Shown: positions 1 through 12,384 of the stretch, in pieces
How the letters are laid out: every line of letters begins with the position of its first letter
Position numbering within the stretch: the first letter of the stretch is position 1
Assembly: GCA_963377175.1 (NCBI GenBank)
Contig: CAUJNA010001635.1
Span: 335,907-399,906, forward strand
Reading direction: 5' to 3'
Length of the DNA stretch: 64,000 nucleotides
DNA from: Effrenium voratum
Taxonomy: Eukaryota > Sar > Dinophyceae > Suessiales > Symbiodiniaceae
Program-made: the position numbers and the translations under genes
The notes under the pieces: model-generated
What the model saw: the letters and a program-made list of their open reading frames with translations, nothing else
What the model was told of the DNA's origin: nothing
The model's database searches: none

Positions 1-1311
1 GCATGTGTTGGATATGGGACACCACCGAAGGCTCAATGACACCATTTTGCACACGTGAGGCTCTAGAAGGACCGTGTGAGCTCTGCTCCGCTTGAAGCCT
101 GCAAACCTGAGGAAATAGGAAAGCAGAATGAGTTCACCGATGGGAGACTAAGGGAGACACTCATCCAGCATCGTCCAAACACATCGCAGGCAAGCGCTGT
201 GGTTGTTGGTTGCATGGATGGCTGGTCGTTCCATGCTGGACAGAGTTCCCGAGAAACAAGGCGTTACACCAGGTATTTGAATCTAATTTCCCTGCAAAAC
301 AATGCCCGCTTGTTGGGTAAAACTCTGTGCCCCTGGCTGCTGTGATTTTTGAAGATAAACACCCTTCTCCAAGAAAGAACGTGTTGGTCAAAAGCATCAC
401 GTCAAGATTGTGAATGCAATGCCTGCCAAAGATGGATTTGCGTCATCTGGACCACCTAGGACGCTGGGCCCATCCGGAGACAAGCATACAACAAGCTGAG
501 GTCTGCGCCGTAGAATAGCGCCGAAGAATGGAAGAGCAAACCACACCTGCAAGCACTCAGCTCTCACTTTACGTTGCTGGCTTAGTGGCCATGGCCCTTT
601 GTTGTTGACGATTCCGTAGGTTAATATTTGCTTTGCTTGTTTGGTGTTTGCCTAGTGGCAAAAGGATAGCCACAGAGAAAAGCTGCCTCGTCATGAATTG
701 CAGTCATGTTCTGTGCAACTCAGCAAACACAATTCAATCGATGCTGGCAACTTTCTGATTGGCGCAGTCAGTCTAGGGCCCTTCATACTCAGGGAGGAAG
801 CACCTGGGCTACAGAATGGGAACGGAGGCCTGACGATTTTCTCAACCAGCAAGTCTCCAAGGCTTCTGGCAGGCCCAAAACCACCTGCCCCGGAAAATGC
901 TTGGCACCTGGCGTGGACACCTCCCATCCGAACTGCCCCTGAGACTGCGGCACGCCGGGCACGCGAGGTGTTGCCGGAGGTAGGGCAGCAAGCGACCTAG
1001 CCGCAGTACAAAATGCCAGCGCTGGCTCGGGTCTGATTGCAAGGGGCCGTTGAGCTTGGCAATCTAGAATGAGCTTTAGGAAAGATAGTCAGGATGGGGC
1101 ACCGGAACCGCACTTGCATGTTTTGGAGACCCACAAAGGAAAGCCTTGGAGAACATAATCAGGGCTGCATGGAAGGAACTCCCTCCAACAGTTTCATCTA
1201 CAGTATGACTGGTCCCTTGCCTTCAACTGCTCTATACCTCCAAAGAGAAATGACAACAAAGTTGAAAACTGAAGGGGAGCCACGATTGACCAATGCCCAA
1301 AAATCTTGAGG
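1..1311. other. No gene recognised
   Basis: Open frames here are short, overlapping and on both strands. The only GC-rich piece is near 930-1000, where a plus frame reads AARRAREVLPE, a helix-like segment that could be part of an exon but has no recognisable family and no clear splice partner. Nothing else is supported. Confidence 0.5.
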
Positions 1312-1402
1312 CCGGGCGGCTGGGCGTGGGTTTTCTTTGTGGGGTACCCTGGTTGGGGTGGTTTCAAACGAACACCCAAAGGAAGCCAGGGGGGGGTCCC
1401 AT
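1312..1402 (-). repeat. Dispersed hairpin element, GGTACCCTC family
   Basis: Read on the minus strand this matches the family seen about 20 times in the window: a GGGACCCCC left end, a TTCCTTT core, GAAACCACC, then AGGGTACCC and an A/C-rich tail. The tail reads ACAAAGAAAACCCACGCCC. The copy is diverged but complete. Confidence 0.7.
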
Positions 1403-2245
1403 GGCCGTGAGCAGCAAAGCGTTCATCTCCAACGCTGGCGCTGACACTTGCCGTGCAACGTTTTGTCCAACTATATACTGGCTTTCCACCGATGTCAACA
1501 CGTTGCCTGAAGTGGCACTGAGTCATGAGGTATGAATCCAAGTAAAGTCTGAGAATGCTTGCACGTGCCTTTTGAGACAGGCACACACACAAATTCATAA
1601 GTTTCCAAGTATAGTTGAGTGTCAACAACAGAGTTGCACGCTCAAAGTTGACTTCCTGTGGACATTGTTTGAGCTAATATCTGGTGAGACATCCGACATA
1701 TTCCTTTTTGGGTTAAGTCTAGAAACCCGCTGTACGGAGAACATTGACAGCAACCACCAGGGCCACCACCATTTGGGTCACTTTGGGAATATACCCTCCC
1801 AAAAACAATCTTGGAAGCTGAATAAAACCCTCTCGAATTCCATCCTTTCAAGGGACCAGGAAACGGGTGGTGTCTCTTTGGGTTCCCTCTAAAAGACAAA
1901 GAGCCCGATAGAACATGTTGCTTTGGGAGGGTGCCAAGCATGCAAACAGGGCACCACCCAAACAATGTTGCTTCGGGATGGTACTTGGATGTTCCACCAA
2001 CTTGGGTCTGTTCATGTCGGACCCGCTTTGTTAGTTGGGATATTCCTTTTGGAAAACGTGATTCATAATTCAGAATCCCGTGACTGCTTCGAGGGTCGCT
2101 TTGATAGAGCCATGTTTTGCGGGAAACAAATACACCGGAGCCCAAACACAACAACAATACAAAATCAAAGCCTGGGCCTTTTACTTTCAATTGGTGGCTT
2201 GTCTAGGCCCTTCCCGCTGAGGCCCTGCTTAGATGTGGGAATCTC
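1403..2245. other. No gene recognised; one repeat fragment
   Basis: No exon signal is visible. A partial plus-strand hairpin-element copy lies near 1846-1895, recognisable by GGTGGTGTCTCTTTGGGTT followed by CCCTCTAAAAGAC. The rest is unassigned. Confidence 0.45.
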
Positions 2246-2277
<32 letters not shown>

Positions 2278-2278
2278 T
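2246..2278. repeat. (TA)n microsatellite
   Basis: Alternating TA for about 33 bp with one C interruption. Similar short TA tracts occur at 22.19, 22.36 and 39.71 kb. Confidence 0.9.
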
Positions 2279-2614
2279 CATAACACAAGGCCAAACCGTC
2301 ACGCCAGGGGGTATCCCACAGCAGCCTCTGGTCCTCTTTAATCTTACCGTCTTGGGGCCCGCTTTCATGTTAAGCTTTTTGTTGGTTGAGTGTGAAATCA
2401 AGATCAATGCCTTAGCCTTTTTCTTTTAAAAGGGCGTTTAATCTGCCTTAGACCTAGAAATTCCTGTATTTGAAGTCGTCCCCAACTCTTCGATTTGTAG
2501 ATAGACCCTTTATTTATAGTTCGCTTTGATGTCAAGTTTTGTTGGAAATTCTGAGATCAAAGCCGTATACTGTGTTTTTTGCAGGGCGGCTTGTCTGAGA
2601 TCTGGGAATGTGAG

Positions 2615-2775
2615 AGTAAGTTTTGGCAATATTAAATTAGAATTGCAAATTTAAACTAATTCAGTACTGGGAATCTGAGATCAAATCTTGGCAATACTAA
2701 TGTTAGGCTTAGCACAACGAAATTAAGTACCGGAAATCTGAGATCAAGTCTTGGCAGTACTAAATTTATGGCCAG
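2615..2775 (+). repeat. Degenerate ~55-bp satellite, block 1
   Basis: About three diverged units, each with a core of AAATCTGAGATCAAGTCTTG followed by GCAATACTAAAT. Unit spacing is irregular (about 50-65 bp). The same core occurs at 3245-3375 and, in a cleaner 52-bp tandem form, at 46.5 kb. It sits just before telomere-like sequence. Confidence 0.6.
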
Positions 2776-2847
2776 CCCATGCTAGCCCCCAAGGGTTGCC
2801 GGCGCCCGGAACCAATCAACCTGTACCGAAACCAGAATGCTCAATCT

Positions 2848-2925
2848 GAAGCCCAAACCTAAACCCTAAACCTGAACTCTACATCTGAAACCTGAACAAC
2901 CCTAATCTAGACCTTAAATTTGAAC
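2848..2925 (+). repeat. Degenerate telomere-like tract
   Basis: Variants of CCCTAAA (CCTAAACCCTAAACCTGAAC, then ACCTGAACAACCCTAATC) run for about 75 bp. The plant-type TTTAGGG repeat is known from dinoflagellate telomeres. The decay of the repeat points to an interstitial relic rather than an active end. A longer similar tract is at 63.79-64.0 kb. Confidence 0.55.
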
Positions 2926-3244
2926 CCCTGCCTGTTCCCTGCACCCGGGTGGTACAACGGCGCTGTGCTCGGAGGAAGACAAAGGTAATCACGCGTCAGG
3001 TATAGCTGCTTGAGCTCTGCTACTCGAGCGCTCAAAGGGGCCATACTTGAACCACGTGATCATATCAAAACCTGGTTTTCCTCATGGTCTACCCAGAGCC
3101 GTGTAAAAGAATTGAAAACGGCGGCCGCACCCATTTATGGCTGGGATTGTCCCCTACTACACTCCAATTATCCTGGTTTTGGCTGTGACTCACGTTTTGC
3201 GGGGCAGTGCAGGATTAGGGGGTGACGGCAACGGGCTGTGGGTA

Positions 3245-3375
3245 CGTGTGGACTTGGCAATACTTCATCAAGTACTGGAAATATGAGACCAAGCTTTGGC
3301 AATACTCAATTTAGCCTTGGCAAACGAGAGTAACTCTTGGCAGCACTAAATTTGGAACTGCAAATACACAATTAA
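3245..3375 (+). repeat. Degenerate ~55-bp satellite, block 2
   Basis: Two to three units with TGGAAATATGAGACCAAGC and TTGGCAATACTCAATTT, the same family as block 1 and separated from it by telomere-like and unique sequence. Confidence 0.55.
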
Positions 3376-3740
3376 GATAGTCCAAGTCCAACCCAGGCCT
3401 CCCCCTCCCTTGTCCACTAAAGAGGCCCCGAATGAGTGTTGGCATTGTTGAGGCTATTAAAGCAGACCCAATATTATAAGGAAGCCAATCCCCCTTGTCC
3501 CACTTCTGACCACGGCGATTTTCCCCACAGATTACCATGGTCGCAAGTGGTAGCCTGCTTGCTACGCGAATAATCCAAGCCGGGGCCTTGCAGCGCCTGC
3601 GTGTGTGAAGCCAGCAGCTGCCTGTCAGGCCTTTGCCCGGTCCAAAGGGTGGTGTTCTCCACCGGTGCCCCATGTTTCCCAATTTAAATCCATCCAGAAG
3701 AGGGGTCTCTAAGCAAAACACAACGATAAAAGCAGCGATG

Positions 3741-4075
3741 ATTCAGCAAAGGGTGCCTGTTGATCTGTGTAAAAAAACACTAAAAGCCAGCGGGGAGTTG
3801 GCAGCCGCCCCATGAGATCCGAAGAAGCAAACATTCAACAAAGGGGGCGTCAATCTTTGCAAAAATACTAATAATAAAAAACAGCCGGGGAAAGGGGGGA
3901 GGTTGGTGGGTGGGGGGGGGAGGGCACCCCCCTATGTTCGTCGAAGAAGTGCATACACACAGACACGCATACATGGACTGCAGATCAGCAAAGAGTGCAT
4001 TCATCTCTTTCACGGCAGCCCCCCTATGACGACAAAAACAAGCAGGCCCCCCCCCCAATGATGTTTGAAAAACTG
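3741..4075 (+). repeat. Degenerate ~100-bp tandem repeat
   Basis: The phrase TTCAGCAAAGGGTGCCTG recurs in altered form at about 3741, 3834 and 3984, and CCCC(C)ATGA/TATG followed by GAAGAAG recurs between them. The units differ by substitutions and G-runs, so this is an old array. No coding content is supported. Confidence 0.5.
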
Positions 4076-4138
4076 CACACATACAGATATAAACATACAT
4101 AAATATATAAACACAAAAATGTACAAAAACACTTGCCG

Positions 4139-4445
4139 GAGAGGAACTGGTGATGCTGAGGATGCGGGAAGCCAAAACCAAAAATGCTACCAAAGGCCGC
4201 AAGAACCAACGAAAGGCTGCAAAAACCAAAGCCACACCAGAGGAACTGGGACAGCAGAGGATGCGAAAAGCCAAAACCCAAAAAACACACAAAACCGCAT
4301 AAACCCCAAAAAAGCCGGAAAAGTCGACAAGCCACCGGCCGCAGAGGAACTGGGAAAGCAGAGGATCCGAAAAGCAGAAGCAAAAAAACACATAAACGCA
4401 AGAAACACCGCACAAACCAAAAAACCGAACAAGCCACCCACCCTG
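4139..4445 (+). repeat. 103-bp tandem repeat, three units, purine-rich
   Basis: Units begin at about 4139, 4242 and 4346 with GAGGAACTGG, then GAGGATGCGAAAAGC and A/C-rich sequence. The array keeps lysine/glutamine-rich frames open on the plus strand and Phe/Cys/Leu-rich frames open on the minus strand; both follow from base composition and are not evidence of a gene. Confidence 0.7.
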
Positions 4446-4832
4446 CAAAGCAAACAACAATCAGCCCTGAAACACGGTCATACCTTGCAAAGCTGAAAGT
4501 GTCTTGAGTTTGGATCATGGGGGAGGCACTAGAAGTTGCCCAGTGCCCAAAAGGGGTCAAGAACAAATACGGAACTGCAGTTTATTTGAACAAGGCCACG
4601 TACCCCAACGTGAGCCGCATCTTCATTGCCGCTAAGAAGTTGCTCTGCCCAATCGAAAACTGAAATACCAAGAAACAAGAACATGTTGCCTTACCGAGTG
4701 TCTGTGGTCACTTTCGTGTAACCAGCGTGAAAGCAGCAAGAATACTGAAATGCCCCAATTCTTATACACCGTTATGCGCTCAGTCACCAAATCAGTGCTT
4801 GCCCAACCAGGGCGGGTGTTCACTTGCACACC

Positions 4833-4997
4833 ATGAACCAACCAACAGATAAACGCATCACTTGCGCACGCTGCAAGCACAAAGGAGCTTGGGGGTGCAC
4901 CAGATTCCAAGCCCATGAGTGCAATTATCGAGAGTGGATTCGTGATTCCTGGTGTCAAGCGCCACAAGAATGGAAGAGCCCGGAACCACGTCGTTGA
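4833..4997 (+). CDS. Hypothetical 54-residue Cys-rich small ORF
   Basis: An ATG-initiated frame of 54 codons ends at TGA. It contains CARC followed by further cysteines at residues 22, 30 and 41, plus five tryptophans (residues 20, 35, 40 and 47 among them). The C-x2-C start resembles a small zinc-binding knuckle, but the later spacing matches no family I can name. It lies in otherwise unremarkable sequence, no upstream or downstream exon is apparent, and other frames over the same DNA are also open for a while. A chance ORF is the more likely explanation; it is recorded because the cysteine pattern is unusual. Confidence 0.15.
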   Translation: MNQPTDKRITCARCKHKGAWGCTRFQAHECNYREWIRDSWCQAPQEWKSPEPRR

Positions 4998-6224
4998 CGT
5001 AACAGATTGCATCATGACCGGTCTCCCACGCATTCTGTTGTTCAAATTCAACAACGATGACGGGAGAGAAGCAGATTGCTTTTATGGACGTCTTAGAGAC
5101 CCAAATGGGAGAGAGCAAGAATCAAACATCCGTTGTCCAAAAGCTCAAGAAAACACACCTTTTTTTAAGATCACGAGCTCGAGGAGGAGCTTAGCACTCA
5201 CATCAATTCTTCTTCCGTGAGCAGAATGACTTGGCCACATAAAGGCACAGACCTCATGAACGAGGATACAAACAGAACCTGCTGGTCTCCCAGTCATGCA
5301 CTCCACCAGAAGGAATATCCAATCTCCAAGTCTCCAGCATCAAGTTCCATGGAAAGAATTGTGCGTAACCAACCTTTGAACTCCAACAAGTCTTCAACGA
5401 CGTGGCAGCTTCGACACTCCGCAGAAGGGGAAGGCGTATTCCAACATTTGGTCGCCTTTCTGAACCAAGCGGCCGGTCGAGGCCAGAAAGTAGTTGTGGA
5501 CCCCCCCAGGCCCATGGTGAATCAAGCATATTTTTCAACACGCCAAGGCTATTTGAATCAAAAACAGATATGCTTGGCATGATCCAGGGCTCCTTATATA
5601 ATCTAGTGCATGGCTCCGCCCAACGGAAATTCACATAAAACTGTCGTTGCGTCACCATCTGACATTGTTGTTGCGATTGCCGTTTACATTGCTATTGCTC
5701 AATCCATGTTCCACCACAACGCTCACGAATCTTGTCCTACGAGCTGAGGACGCCCAGCGCGTGGTCCCTCGCAACTGCAAGCTATACTCTGATGTTAAGC
5801 GTAATATCAAAACACTACTCACAAACAAGAATCCTCGGCCCCTCTGATTTTTGCAGAGAAAGTATGTACTTGTCCTTCCCAATGTTTCAACAACTTTGGG
5901 AATAGTTCAACAACATTGACACTTACTCATAAGGTATGCCTCCGGAATTGCAAACCACGATCTTAGCATTCATTGAGACCCGGGCAAAGCTTTGCCAGCC
6001 CTCTCCAGCATGATCCACCTCTTTGGGACCTTAATCACAATCCGGGCGCAGCGCTTGCAACTGAAGTTTGCGCCTTGGCACCTCGTCTGTTTCAGTGCTC
6101 TACGCCCTCAAGAAGTCCGGCAACGGCAGAACGAGGCCTCTATGACAATTTCGTGCGTGTTCAAGTCATTGTGATATCCTCCCAGTGGCTGCGCCCTTCT
6201 TACTGCTCTTCGCTCTTATCCCTC
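4998..6224. other. No gene recognised
   Basis: Several overlapping open frames of 60-130 codons occur on both strands at 5217-5660, none with a recognisable domain or clean splice signals. Nothing is supported. Confidence 0.45.
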
Positions 6225-6392
6225 CCTCCCACCCTCCCGCCCTGCCACCCTCCCACCCACCCACCCACCCACTCACCCACCCACCAACCCACCCACTCAC
6301 TCACTCACTCACTCACTCACTCACTCACTCACTCACTCACTCACTCACTCACTCACTCACTCACTCACTCACTCACTCACTCACTCACTCAT
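6225..6392 (+). repeat. (CCCA)n then (CACT)n microsatellite
   Basis: CCACCCACC units grade into about 24 perfect CACT/TCAC tetranucleotides, ending abruptly at about 6391. The stop-free Thr/His/Leu/Ser frame it creates is an artefact. Confidence 0.95.
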
Positions 6393-7314
6393 CTCTTCTT
6401 TTCCCAAAATCTCTCTGTATCTTTGGCTGACTCTGTCGCTCTCTCTTTCTCTCTCTCTCTTTCTCCCTATGTGTGTGCGTGTGCACATGCAAATAGCACA
6501 TGTCTGCCCGTTTGTACGTCGGCTTATCTGTGCCTCTGTGTGTGAGTGTGCGCGGGGCACTCTGAGAGAGGCGGTGTATGTACGTGTCCCTTCGCGTTTC
6601 TCTCTATGTCTGTATGCGGTGCCTGGCTGTCAGTGGCTGTATGCGCGAGGATGTGTGTGTGTGTGTGAACAAGCGTACAAATGTGCACCTTTGCGATTTT
6701 GTGTATGTGCTTCTATATTTGCGCTGTGAGTTTGCACGCTTGCCTCTCTCCTTGCTATATGAATGTGTGATTGTAATATGACTGCGGGTGTGATCATGAA
6801 TCCACGCCTGCCTGCGCTATGACCCAAAACTGATTCTGGGTGTCTCACATGGTTGTAGTGATATATGCGTCACTCCGCATCACTGCATGTGTAAGACTCT
6901 AGTAAGAAGTACGATTGTGCGATTGTGATAGTGTGACGCCGTGCACAGACCTCTCGTGTGTGTGTGTGCGTGTCATGTCCAGGTGCACACGCGAGCCTTT
7001 GCGCGTGTGTCCCTTTGCCTGCGCTTGTGCGCGTGCCTGCGTGCGTGGGTGCATGTGTGTTCGGTTTGCGCGGCTTTTTTGTGTACAAGTCTGCAATTGT
7101 GTCTGTGCACCTAAGACAGGGTCCGTCGGCTATTGCATGATGTGTTTGTATGCCAAAATGCTGTCATGGTACATCTTTTTGGTCTGTATGTGTGTGTGTG
7201 TGTGTGCGTGCTTCTGACAGAATATATAAGAGTGTGTGTGTGTGTCAGTAAAAGAAGAAACACACTTGCCTAGCTGCTAGTTTAAGTTCGCTTCTCTTGC
7301 TGCTTTTCCCTGCT
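6393..7314. other. CT- then GT-rich low-complexity stretch
   Basis: A CTCTCTCTTTCT tract is followed by GTGTGTGCGTG-rich sequence with short GT runs (6655-6668, 6956-6970, 7188-7206). Cys/Val-rich frames on plus and His/Thr-rich frames on minus come from composition. No gene is seen. Confidence 0.6.
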
Positions 7315-7355
<41 letters not shown>

Positions 7356-7357
7356 CT

Positions 7358-7398
<41 letters not shown>
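7315..7398 (+). repeat. (CTTG)n joined to (CCAG)n
   Basis: About nine CTTG units are followed after a CCTGTC junction by about ten CCAG units. Two different tetranucleotides abut directly, next to the GT array. Confidence 0.95.
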
Positions 7399-7478
7399 GT
7401 GTGTGTGTGTGTGTGTGTGGGTGCGTGCGTGTGTGCGTGCGTGCGTGCGTGGGTGGGTGTGTGTGTGTGCGCGCGTGC

Positions 7479-7518
<40 letters not shown>

Positions 7519-7719
7519 GGGTGCGTGCGTGTGGGTGGGTGTGGGTGTGGGTGTGGGCGTGGGTGTGGGTGCGGGTGCGGGTGCGGGTGTGGGTGTGTGG
7601 GTGTGTGTGTGTGTGTGTGTCTGTCTGTCTGTGTCTGCGTGTCTGTGTGTCTGCGTGTCTGCGTGTCTGCGTGTCTGTGTGTCTGTGTGTAAGTCTGTCC
7701 GTGTGTCTGTCTGTCCGTG

Positions 7720-7794
<75 letters not shown>

Positions 7795-8255
7795 GTGGCT
7801 GTGTGGCTGTGTGGCTGTGTGGCTGTGTGTCTGTGTGTCTGTGTGTCTGTGTGTCTGCGTGTCTGCGTGTCTGTGTGTCTGGGTGTCTGCGTGTCTGCGT
7901 GTCTGTGTGTCTGTGAGTCTGTGTGTCTGTGTGTCTGTGTGTCTTTGTGTCTTTGTGTCTGTGTGTCTCTGTGTCTCTTTGTGTCTGTGTGTCTCTGTGT
8001 GTCTGTGTGTCTCTGTGAGTCTGTGTGTCTCTGTGTGTCTCTGTGTGTCTGTGTGTCTATGTGTGTCTCTGTGTGTGTCTCTGTGTGTCTCTGTGCGTCT
8101 GTGTGTCTCTGTGTGTCCGTGTGTCTATGTGTGTCTATGTGTGTCTATGTGTGTCTATGTGTGTCTACGTGTGTCTATGTGTGTCTATGTGTGTCTATGT
8201 GTCTGTGCGTCTCTGTGTGTCTCTGTGTGCCTGCGTCTCTGTGTGTGTGTGTGGG
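7399..8255 (+). repeat. Compound GT / GGGTGT / CTGT / GTGTCTCTGT array
   Basis: The order is (GT)n with GC variants (7398-7540), GGGTGTG/GGGTGCG units (7530-7610), perfect (CTGT)n (about 7720-7795), GGCTGTGT, then GTGTCTCTGT and GTGTCTATGT units to 8255. The last block is the reverse complement of the AGAGACACAC satellite at 35.9-38.06 kb. Long Val/Cys/Ser frames across it (up to 316 codons) exist only because the units contain no stop codon. Confidence 0.95.
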
Positions 8256-9683
8256 CGCGACTTTGACACCACGTGGTTCCTTCGCTCCAGTCGCTGAGAC
8301 TGTTGGGATGGCTGCAAGCAACGCCCCTGTCTTACTGATACCCGGCGTCTTGGCGAAAAAGCGATCTTGAGTAGGGCACCAGCTCGACGTCAGCTCGATC
8401 CTTGGCTGCCCCAGCATCGATTTGCCGTCAAATGAACCTCAAATCACTCTACTCCAATGTCCAAGCACTTCTCTCTCTCTCCGTCTCTATCTCTCCTTCT
8501 CTCGAGTCTCGCGATCCAAACAAATGTGCCAAACCCGCATATCCACACGCACAGGCTTCGGGCAAAGCGCAGGATTGCTTCGGCCAGTCGAGCTGCGAGG
8601 TCGAACTCTGATGGGGTGAGATCCAGGATTCCTGAGATCCGAGTGCACTTCTGACTCAAGTTTTATTTTGCCCAGTTTGGACCCAGAAACAACAGGTTAT
8701 TCCCTTTTCGGACCTCTACTAAAAGTGTTGCAATATCAGGGGGTCGGCTTTGGGCAACTGAGCTCAAGAAGCAAAGTTTTTCAGGTCCCTCGCCGAACAC
8801 GAGAAGCCGAACAGCAAGACGCCACAAGATTGAACACTTACTTGCGGACAAGTGGGTATGGGTCAAAATTAAAGCACCAGGGGACCGCAGGCTTTAGTCC
8901 TTGACCCACAGCCAAGTGAGTGTCTCCACTTCCATACAATATTGCCTTGCTACCAGTCTCATTCTCGAGCCATCCGATCGGCCCATCAAGTCTGGATGCA
9001 AACATCAGCGACATGAGCTCAAGAAAAAACCACCGACTCCAATCAGGAAGAATAAGGTCCGAAAGGCTGGCAAATGCCGACACCTTTTCCCTGTATGCCA
9101 CAACATGTTCACATTGCCTCCTAGGACCGTGCCAACGCGAACCTCTCCCAAGGATCGAACAGCTGTCAAACAATGGTCCGGCCTTGAACTTCCACGGCAG
9201 ACAGGAGCCCTCGCAAGAGTGTCAGATCCTCGGCCAAAACTTCGCCCAGTGGCTGTCCACCATGTAAAGACATTTGTTTCAAGAAACAGCTTGGCGGGGA
9301 GTGAGAACAAACTGGAAAACCACATATCATGGGGCTGATCCCGGAACTACTGAAAAGGAAGCCACCAGTATTACAAAAATGGTCGCGTGACCAGAATCCC
9401 TCTTACCACTTTCGCTACTTCAAGCCTACCCTTTGAGAGGCCGGAAAAAGCCCACTCCCTGAAACAAGTTCAATGAAACTCGAGAAAAATGGTCAACCTT
9501 CGCTGCCAAACACTAAGCATGGACCAGCACCAGGCTGGCCCAAGGTGGTTGCTACATACTTGTTTTGTATGATCTGACGGCCATTCCAACTGGACACAGA
9601 TTCGGTTGGTGTTGGATCGCACAAGTGCTAACCATGAGATGACCTATGGAATGGATGCGCCTTTTTTTGTTTGACCCTGTCAG
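8256..9683. other. No gene recognised
   Basis: Mixed-composition sequence with overlapping short frames on both strands. No domain, repeat family or splice structure is recognised. Confidence 0.45.
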
Positions 9684-9746
9684 TTGGTGGTTGTTCATTT
9701 CGTTTCCCTTTGAAACCACTAAACAAGGGTACCCTCAAAAAGCCAG
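9684..9746 (+). repeat. Dispersed hairpin element, GGTACCCTC family
   Basis: A well-preserved plus-strand copy: GTTGGTGGTTGTTC, CGTTTCCCTTTGAAACCAC, then AACAAGGGTACCCTCAAAAA. The GGTGGTT and AAACCAC arms can pair as a hairpin. Confidence 0.8.
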
Positions 9747-12310
9747 TCCAAGCAAGTTGCCTGGACGCGTGGTTCAGTGCCGTGGAATGAAAGCAACTCT
9801 AACTTCCAACTGCAAGATTGGCACCTTGGTATATGGAAGCAAAACTCAAGCCACACCCAAACTGCAAACAAACTGCAACACTGCTCAGTGCCCAACAGAC
9901 CTATATGACTACAAAGGAAGATCGACACATTCGCAAACCAACACTGTCCCACGTAACGCAGGGTCCTTGCTCAGTTTTTTGCTCTCCGCACGGGCTTTGG
10001 AGGAAACTGGATTGTGTGCTCGTTCCAAAGACGAGCAGCAAAGGACAAAACCATGCAATTCAAGGAATTAAATACTTGCGCACCCACACACAGAATTACC
10101 TTCTGATCATGACAACCTTTGAAATAGGCTATTTTGAGTACCCCGCAAGCCCAGTCTAATAATGGGTCTAGGCCTTATCTATATTCCACCGGCGCATCGG
10201 AGCCAGAACCGCAACCCAAACCGTGCCCAAGTCTCCCTTAAGCCCAGGTCCCATGGGAAACTGGCACCCTTTCTGTGTTGGTCACGTCGCTTTTAAAGGA
10301 AACCCTCCTCCCCCCCAAATAAAAGGAAAAATCCGGGTGCCACTGGGCGACTGGAATGACGGACTTAGGTTTTACACATAAGTGGAAGGGGTTGGCTTCC
10401 TAACCACAATCCGCTCACTAAGTTGGCTGAACAAAGTGGAATTGGAGAAAACACGTTTTTCCTCTTTTCTCCCCGAGCTGGTTGAACATCCAAGTGGTAG
10501 ATCATCAAACTGCTGATTTCCCCCACCCAATCGAGCCGCCACCGTCTGTGAGAGACCGCCGCGGAGGCTCCACTGCAACCTCACATGGACACCAACTGGA
10601 CTTTCCGTCCGGAAATGCTCCAAAGACCCACCAATGAGGACTTCCTGCAGAATCTCCTGTGGCTTCTTAGACGCCACTGACTTTTGGTTTTTTGGCCTGC
10701 CATGCATAGGAAGGTTCGTAGAGGCCTAATTGTTTATCTGACCTATCTGACCAATTGGGAAGTAGGGGCTTTGGGCAAAGTAAAGACCTGGACTCGGACT
10801 GACTGACCTCTGCAAAACTTCTAAACATCCGGCACCCAATCCGCATTCGCTTTTTGGGCGCTTTCCGATTTCACCTAGAGAAAACAGGCCTTTTGATCCT
10901 GCCCACACGGACCGAACCTAAGCCCAAAGGTCAGGATTTTGAGTCAGCTTCCGAGCAACTGCAGCTGCGTCTCAGAGCAGATAGCCCCAGAGAGCGACAG
11001 GACCCTCGAGGAAAGCACCTGGGCATCAAAACTGCGCGGGAACCGAATGTTTGGCAACTCCATTCATCTCAACCTGTATGAATTTCCATGTTTACGCAAT
11101 GCTCAATATGATGAACATGCTTATCAACCCCATTACATCGTGACGTTCAGCAAATTATGTCAATGATATGGCTGCAGAGGGCATGCGGCTCCAAGAGCCA
11201 AACAAACATGGGGCTTGCAGAAATACTAGGCCTCCCCAACAAATGGCCCGAGTGGGAAGCACTGCAATCTAAATCTGGGATGACACACATACACCTACAG
11301 GATCCGCGTGAAACGTAAAATCCGTGGCTTGACACCAATTCAGAATCTGCTTCGCCAACTACGGTACAATAAACGCGATGCATTTACGCCAGCCGCCTCT
11401 CGGACAAAGCAGGTGCTGGACGGTTCCCACTCGCTACTGGTAGGAGCAAGCATGATGACTCTCGTCCATGTGACATTGCGCCTAACACGAGCTGCTACCC
11501 ACACTCTTTTTTTTCTGACCAACAAGTGTAACAAGTGATGACACATTAGATCAAGCCAGCTGAGTGCTGCCATTCACTTGAGTAGACTCAACAACACGCG
11601 GACCGCTTTCCCGACCCAAACGAGGCCCCAGAAAGCCTTCAGCGGCGTTCGAGAGGGAGACGACCTTCGGGTGGGGAATGGTGTGCCCTGTTTGGCTGTG
11701 AAAGCCACCATCCCCTTGGTGCATACCAAGAAATCAACATACCAACCATCTAAAGGGATCCTGCAGTGGCCTACTTCATGTACGGCCTCTGTGAAATGGA
11801 ATCATGACAGCAACATATGCCTGTTCATGAAGGCTCAATTCTCCAAGGTTTTCTTGGCCAAAGCCCTGCTTCTGTCCAAGGATTGGCACGTCCTCCACCT
11901 GCTCTCATGAAGGGAGAACTGCATCAATATGTCGAAATCAAGTCCCCAATGATCGGTTGCCATGTTGCCCCTCGAAACAAAGCATACAATTGTGACACCG
12001 GATTGACAGCTCCGATCATTGCAGGTCCCTCAGGTGATCCCCCATCGGACAGAGGACCAGCTCAGAACAAACCTCAACCTCAAAGGGCAAACCGCTGCAA
12101 ACAAGTTGAGGCAAACACAAAGCTGTGACCTGTTTCATCCAACAGCGGGGGGCAAATTGCCAGAGTCAAATGAGCAGGCAAGGGCCAAGCCGCCACACAG
12201 CGCGGAAAGGAAGGGTAATAACTATGTTCGTCCAAATGAAACACACACGTCAGAAGTGTATAACCCTTGTATGCTTTGGAGGATCAACATACAAACACAG
12301 TACATAACCC
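9747..12310. other. No gene recognised
   Basis: A minus frame at 10372-10707 is open for 111 codons but has no recognisable domain. A short exon-like stretch (TGGAGCCTCCGCGGCGG on minus, near 10570) follows a possible GCAG acceptor. Evidence is too weak to annotate a gene. Confidence 0.4.
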
Positions 12311-12384
12311 AAAAACATGGTGTTCCTTTTGGCTTGCCCTTAAAGCCAACCAAAAGGGCGTTCCCTCAAAAAAAGACGTGCTCC
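12311..12384 (+). repeat. Dispersed hairpin element, GGTACCCTC family
   Basis: ATGGTGTTCCTTTTGGCTTG, CCCTTAAAGCCAACCAAAAG, then GGCGTTCCCTCAAAAAAAG. The central GGGTACCC is mutated to GGCGTTCCC. Confidence 0.75.

Noticed and set aside
7297..8370. Plus-strand frames up to 316 codons, Val/Cys/Ser-rich
   Set aside because: Read-through of GT, CTGT and GTGTCTCTGT microsatellites.
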